Part shown: one piece after another, positions 5,101 through 6,006 of the stretch
Position numbering within the stretch: position 1 is the stretch's first letter
Layout of the letters: each line of letters begins with the position of its first letter
NCBI GenBank assembly: GCA_002366755.1
Contig: DFBV01000156.1
Location: 5,004-11,009 of the forward strand
Origin: Anaerolineales bacterium UBA3071
GTDB taxonomy: Bacteria > Chloroflexota > Anaerolineae > UBA3071
DNA length: 6,006 nt
Direction: 5' to 3'
Notes under the pieces: model-generated
Database searches by the model: none
Told to the model about the DNA's origin: nothing
What the model saw: only the letters and a program-made list of their open reading frames with translations
Made by a program: the position numbers and the translations under genes

Positions 5101-6006
5101 TGCTACGGGCGAGCCCCTTCTGGTACAGGATGTGAGCCAGGAGCCGCGCTACGTCTGGATGCGAGGCAGCAAGAGCCGTTCGGAGCTCGCTGTGCCCATC
5201 AAGGCCAAGGGACAGATCATCGGCGTGCTTGATGTGCAGAGCGATCGCCTGGATGCCTTCGACGAGAGCGACCTGGTGGTGCTTCAGTCCCTGGCGCACC
5301 AGGCGGCTATCGCCATTGAGAACGCTCGCCTCTACGAGCAGGCCCAGCAGTTGGCCGTGATGGAAGAGCGCAGTCGGTTGGCCCGCGAGTTGCACGACGC
5401 CGTCACCCAGACGCTGTTTTCGGCCAGCCTCATCGCCGAGACACTGCCCGCTCTCTGGGAAAGCGATCAGGATGAGGGGCGACAGCTCTTGCAGGAACTG
5501 CGGAAGTTGAGCCGGGGGGCCATGGCCGAGATGCGTACCTTGTTGTTGGAGTTGCGACCGACGGCTCTGGCCGAAGCGAGCCTGGACGACCTGCTGCGAC
5601 AACTTGGTGAAGCCGTCACGGGACGGACGGGCGTGCCCGTCACGATGACAGTGGAGGGTAAGTGCGCGCTCCCTGAAGACGTTCACGTTGCCCTGTACCG
5701 CATTGCCCAGGAGGCGCTGAACAATGTGGCCAAGCACGCCCGCGCCAGTCACGTGGCGATGAGTCTGCGCTGCTTCCCCCCCCCTTTCATCCCCCCCAGT
5801 GGGGGGGAAAGAGGGGGGGAAGAGGGAGAAAGGGAGAGCGTAGAACTGCGTGTGACCGACGACGGGCGTGGCTTCGAACCGAGTGATGTCGAGCCAGGCG
5901 AGATGGGATTGGGCATCATGCAGGAGCGAGTTTTGTCCATTGGGGCAAAGTTGGAGATCCAAAGCCAACCTGGGTGTGGCACGCAGGTGACAGTTGTCTG
6001 GACGAA
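2108..6006 (+). CDS. Membrane sensor histidine kinase: dCache-HAMP-GAF(x4)-HisKA_3-HATPase_c, 3' end cut by window
   Basis: One uninterrupted frame of 1,299 codons encodes a NarL-type sensor kinase that autophosphorylates a His and passes the phosphate to a response regulator, none of which is in view. Order: TM1 (about 14-35); an extracellular dCache-like sensor (about 36-290) with WSNRSYFRHM and VVGVPIKGDHGQFLGLIAG; TM2 (about 296-315); HAMP (316-370, ITKPI at 319); a coiled linker; GAF1 (400-540), GAF2 (570-728), GAF3 (757-908) and GAF4 (935-1075), each ending in an N- or IENA-type helix such as AIENARLY. HisKA_3 has ERSRLARELHDAVTQT with phospho-acceptor H1096. HATPase_c has N-box EALNNVAKHA (1202-1211), DDGRGF (1251-1256), GLGIM (1267-1271) and PGCGT (1288-1292). 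Family proteins end soon after this, so few codons are missing. Oddities are three repeat-derived in-frame insertions, at residues about 653-662 and 676-690 in GAF2 and about 1223-1238 in HATPase_c. The GAF ligands are unknown. Confidence 0.95.
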   Translation, partial: MLFGIRWGSLRNKILAWSFVPTAIILTAVAWVTFSAYQRVTEDLVIVRNQELARFSAGEFATGLTEYTGLLTEYAGLLGGLPPIAYADESDLIVQRDVLMRARSRFEVFDGGVLILSNQGTVVATEPERPEILGQNWSNRSYFRHMLRSPRPVFSDIVADGPQGAEAIVVGVPIKGDHGQFLGLIAGMFRLGATAINPFYRDIARLRIGESGSTYLVDSAGRAIHHSDPDLIGDGLSSQATVQQVLAGEVGALRTRDVEGRDIVASFAPVPGTSWGLVGEETWAALTSGIRGYQRFLLLLLVLGVVIPALVVTFGVRRITKPITELIGAAQEVAGGNFGQTISARTGDEIEELAEQFNRMAAHLQESYAHLEQRVADRTKEMATLNAIAATVSQSLDLNEILDDTLDKTLQVMEIEAGGVYLLDEENDGVLTIAAQRGFSPGFVEEIDRLRVGEGFSGHVVQSGQPLVVRDASTDPRLTRMVVREERLRSLASVPLISKGKVLGTLFAITRGYREFTDQDVQLLTSIGHQIGVAVENAGLYEDTKSRLAQLSALQETTRAVASTLELDRLLNLIVQQAATLLQADGGILNLVDWEKNEDEAVACTGLATSVVGSRSPLEGGLSGWVTLHNQPLISDQLQDDSRVDRRGLALMERTRKERKDGTKKQIQNAALAPLPPPRSPPLGGMKGGVMGTLVVVDKQGGRGKFDQSDLDLLVAFANQAATAIENAHLFEAESERRREATLLAEMAKLISGTLDLDEVLRLTAEYAVDVFDVQCCCLFLYDEAKGTLRPAVLFGFDNQVAAALAELAEADHEAGFSPSERMRRTVFESLQPLIIEDVPSEPHLSPSDLLDLQSALVVPIEVGGRRLGAMQLATRPPRRRRFTDHEGEMALAMANQAAVVIENARLFDAEQRRAEQFRVISEVGRQVTSILAVDELMAQMTRLIQEAFDYYHVGIGLIEGDEVVYKVGAGVVWDDSRFQFEPSRLKVGQEGITGWVAATGEPLLVQDVSQEPRYVWMRGSKSRSELAVPIKAKGQIIGVLDVQSDRLDAFDESDLVVLQSLAHQAAIAIENARLYEQAQQLAVMEERSRLARELHDAVTQTLFSASLIAETLPALWESDQDEGRQLLQELRKLSRGAMAEMRTLLLELRPTALAEASLDDLLRQLGEAVTGRTGVPVTMTVEGKCALPEDVHVALYRIAQEALNNVAKHARASHVAMSLRCFPPPFIPPSGGERGGEEGERESVELRVTDDGRGFEPSDVEPGEMGLGIMQERVLSIGAKLEIQSQPGCGTQVTVVWT
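4065..4091 (+). repeat. 27-bp GCGAAARGA dispersed repeat, copy C, inside the kinase GAF2 coding sequence
   Basis: This is an exact 27-bp copy of 199-225, but here it lies inside the coding frame and is translated as RTRKERKD plus neighbours, between the helix ending ALME and the next expected GAF strand (IQNAALAPL). The two 9-mers encode RKE and RKD. The length is a multiple of three, so it does not shift the frame. The base before the match is G rather than T, so the codon reads GAA where the intergenic copies have TAA. Its AAGGAG (4076-4081) and ATG (4089-4091) would open a different frame of 11 codons, ending at TAG 4122-4124. Confidence 0.85.
4133..4175 (+). repeat. C/G-tract palindromic element, copy 1, in frame in GAF2
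   Basis: The structure is C8-TCGTT-C7-ACT-G7-ATGAA-G8. The inner C7 and G7 can pair around a three-base loop, and the outer C8 and G8 can pair beyond a mismatched internal loop. It is translated as a Pro-rich then Gly-rich loop (PPPRSPPLGGMKGG) between two beta strands of GAF2 (AALAPL and VMGTLVVVDK), a place where other GAF domains have a short turn. Copy 2 at 5776-5819 is the same element in inverse orientation. The left edge is uncertain, and the preceding CCCTAGCCCCCTTG may belong to it. Confidence 0.8.
5776..5819 (-). repeat. C/G-tract palindromic element, copy 2, in frame in the ATPase domain
   Basis: On the + strand it reads C9-TTTCAT-C7-AGT-G7-AAAGA-G7. This is nearly the reverse complement of copy 1 (C8-TTCAT-C7-AGT-G7-AACGA-G8), differing by tract lengths, one extra T and one substitution. 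It is translated as PPPFIPPSGGERGG between strand HVAMSLRC and strand VELRVTDDGRGF of HATPase_c, where a short beta-hairpin turn is expected. Downstream Glu/Gly/Arg codons (to about 5840) are also purine-rich and may be element flank. The frame resumes exactly at the conserved DDGRGF motif. Confidence 0.8.

Noticed and set aside
5057..5968. Antisense open frame of 303 codons opposite GAF4 and the kinase core
   Set aside because: No domain signal. It lies entirely opposite the conserved HisKA_3 and HATPase_c motifs and runs through the palindrome in reverse.

Overview
The window looks like a GC-rich bacterial chromosome, most plausibly Chloroflexota (Anaerolineae or a relative). This is inferred from three things: a lipid-anchored family-5 solute-binding protein, a very long dCache-HAMP-multi-GAF-HisKA_3 kinase, and several families of short dispersed repeats between and inside genes. 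No rRNA or other marker gene is present, so the assignment is tentative. Everything real reads on the + strand.

Layout: (1) 6-200, the end of a small unrecognised protein, possibly cut by the window edge. (2) 230-1936, an extracytoplasmic solute-binding lipoprotein of the peptide/oligopeptide ABC-transporter class (SBP_bac_5), without permease or ATPase genes in view. (3) 1937-2107, a 171-base spacer made largely of two short repeat families, ending in a good Shine-Dalgarno. (4) 2108 to the window end, one uninterrupted frame of about 1,299 codons. It encodes a membrane sensor histidine kinase (TM - dCache - TM - HAMP - four GAF domains - HisKA_3 - HATPase_c) that lacks only its last few codons. 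This is the main gene of the window and is easily missed because it has no stop codon inside it; long antisense open frames opposite it are shadows.

The most unusual content is repeat DNA inside the kinase. A 27-bp repeat (two tandem GCGAAARGA 9-mers) occurs between genes at 199-225 and 1937-1963. It occurs again, as an exact copy of the first, inside the kinase at 4065-4091, where it is translated in frame as an Arg/Lys/Glu stretch in GAF domain 2. A second element is an imperfect palindrome of C and G tracts. It occurs twice in the same gene in opposite orientations, at 4133-4175 (GAF2) and 5776-5819 (ATPase domain), and is translated in frame as Pro/Gly-rich loops. All three insertions fall where loops between beta strands are expected, and the frame resumes with recognisable domain sequence each time. 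This resembles the in-frame palindromic elements of Rickettsia genes (RPEs), but neither element here is one I can name.

Functionally, the binding protein would capture a solute outside the membrane. The kinase would sense a small ligand through its dCache domain and pass the signal through HAMP and GAF domains to a NarL-type phosphotransfer His (H1096). The response regulator is expected outside the window. Whether the two genes act together is not shown by the sequence.
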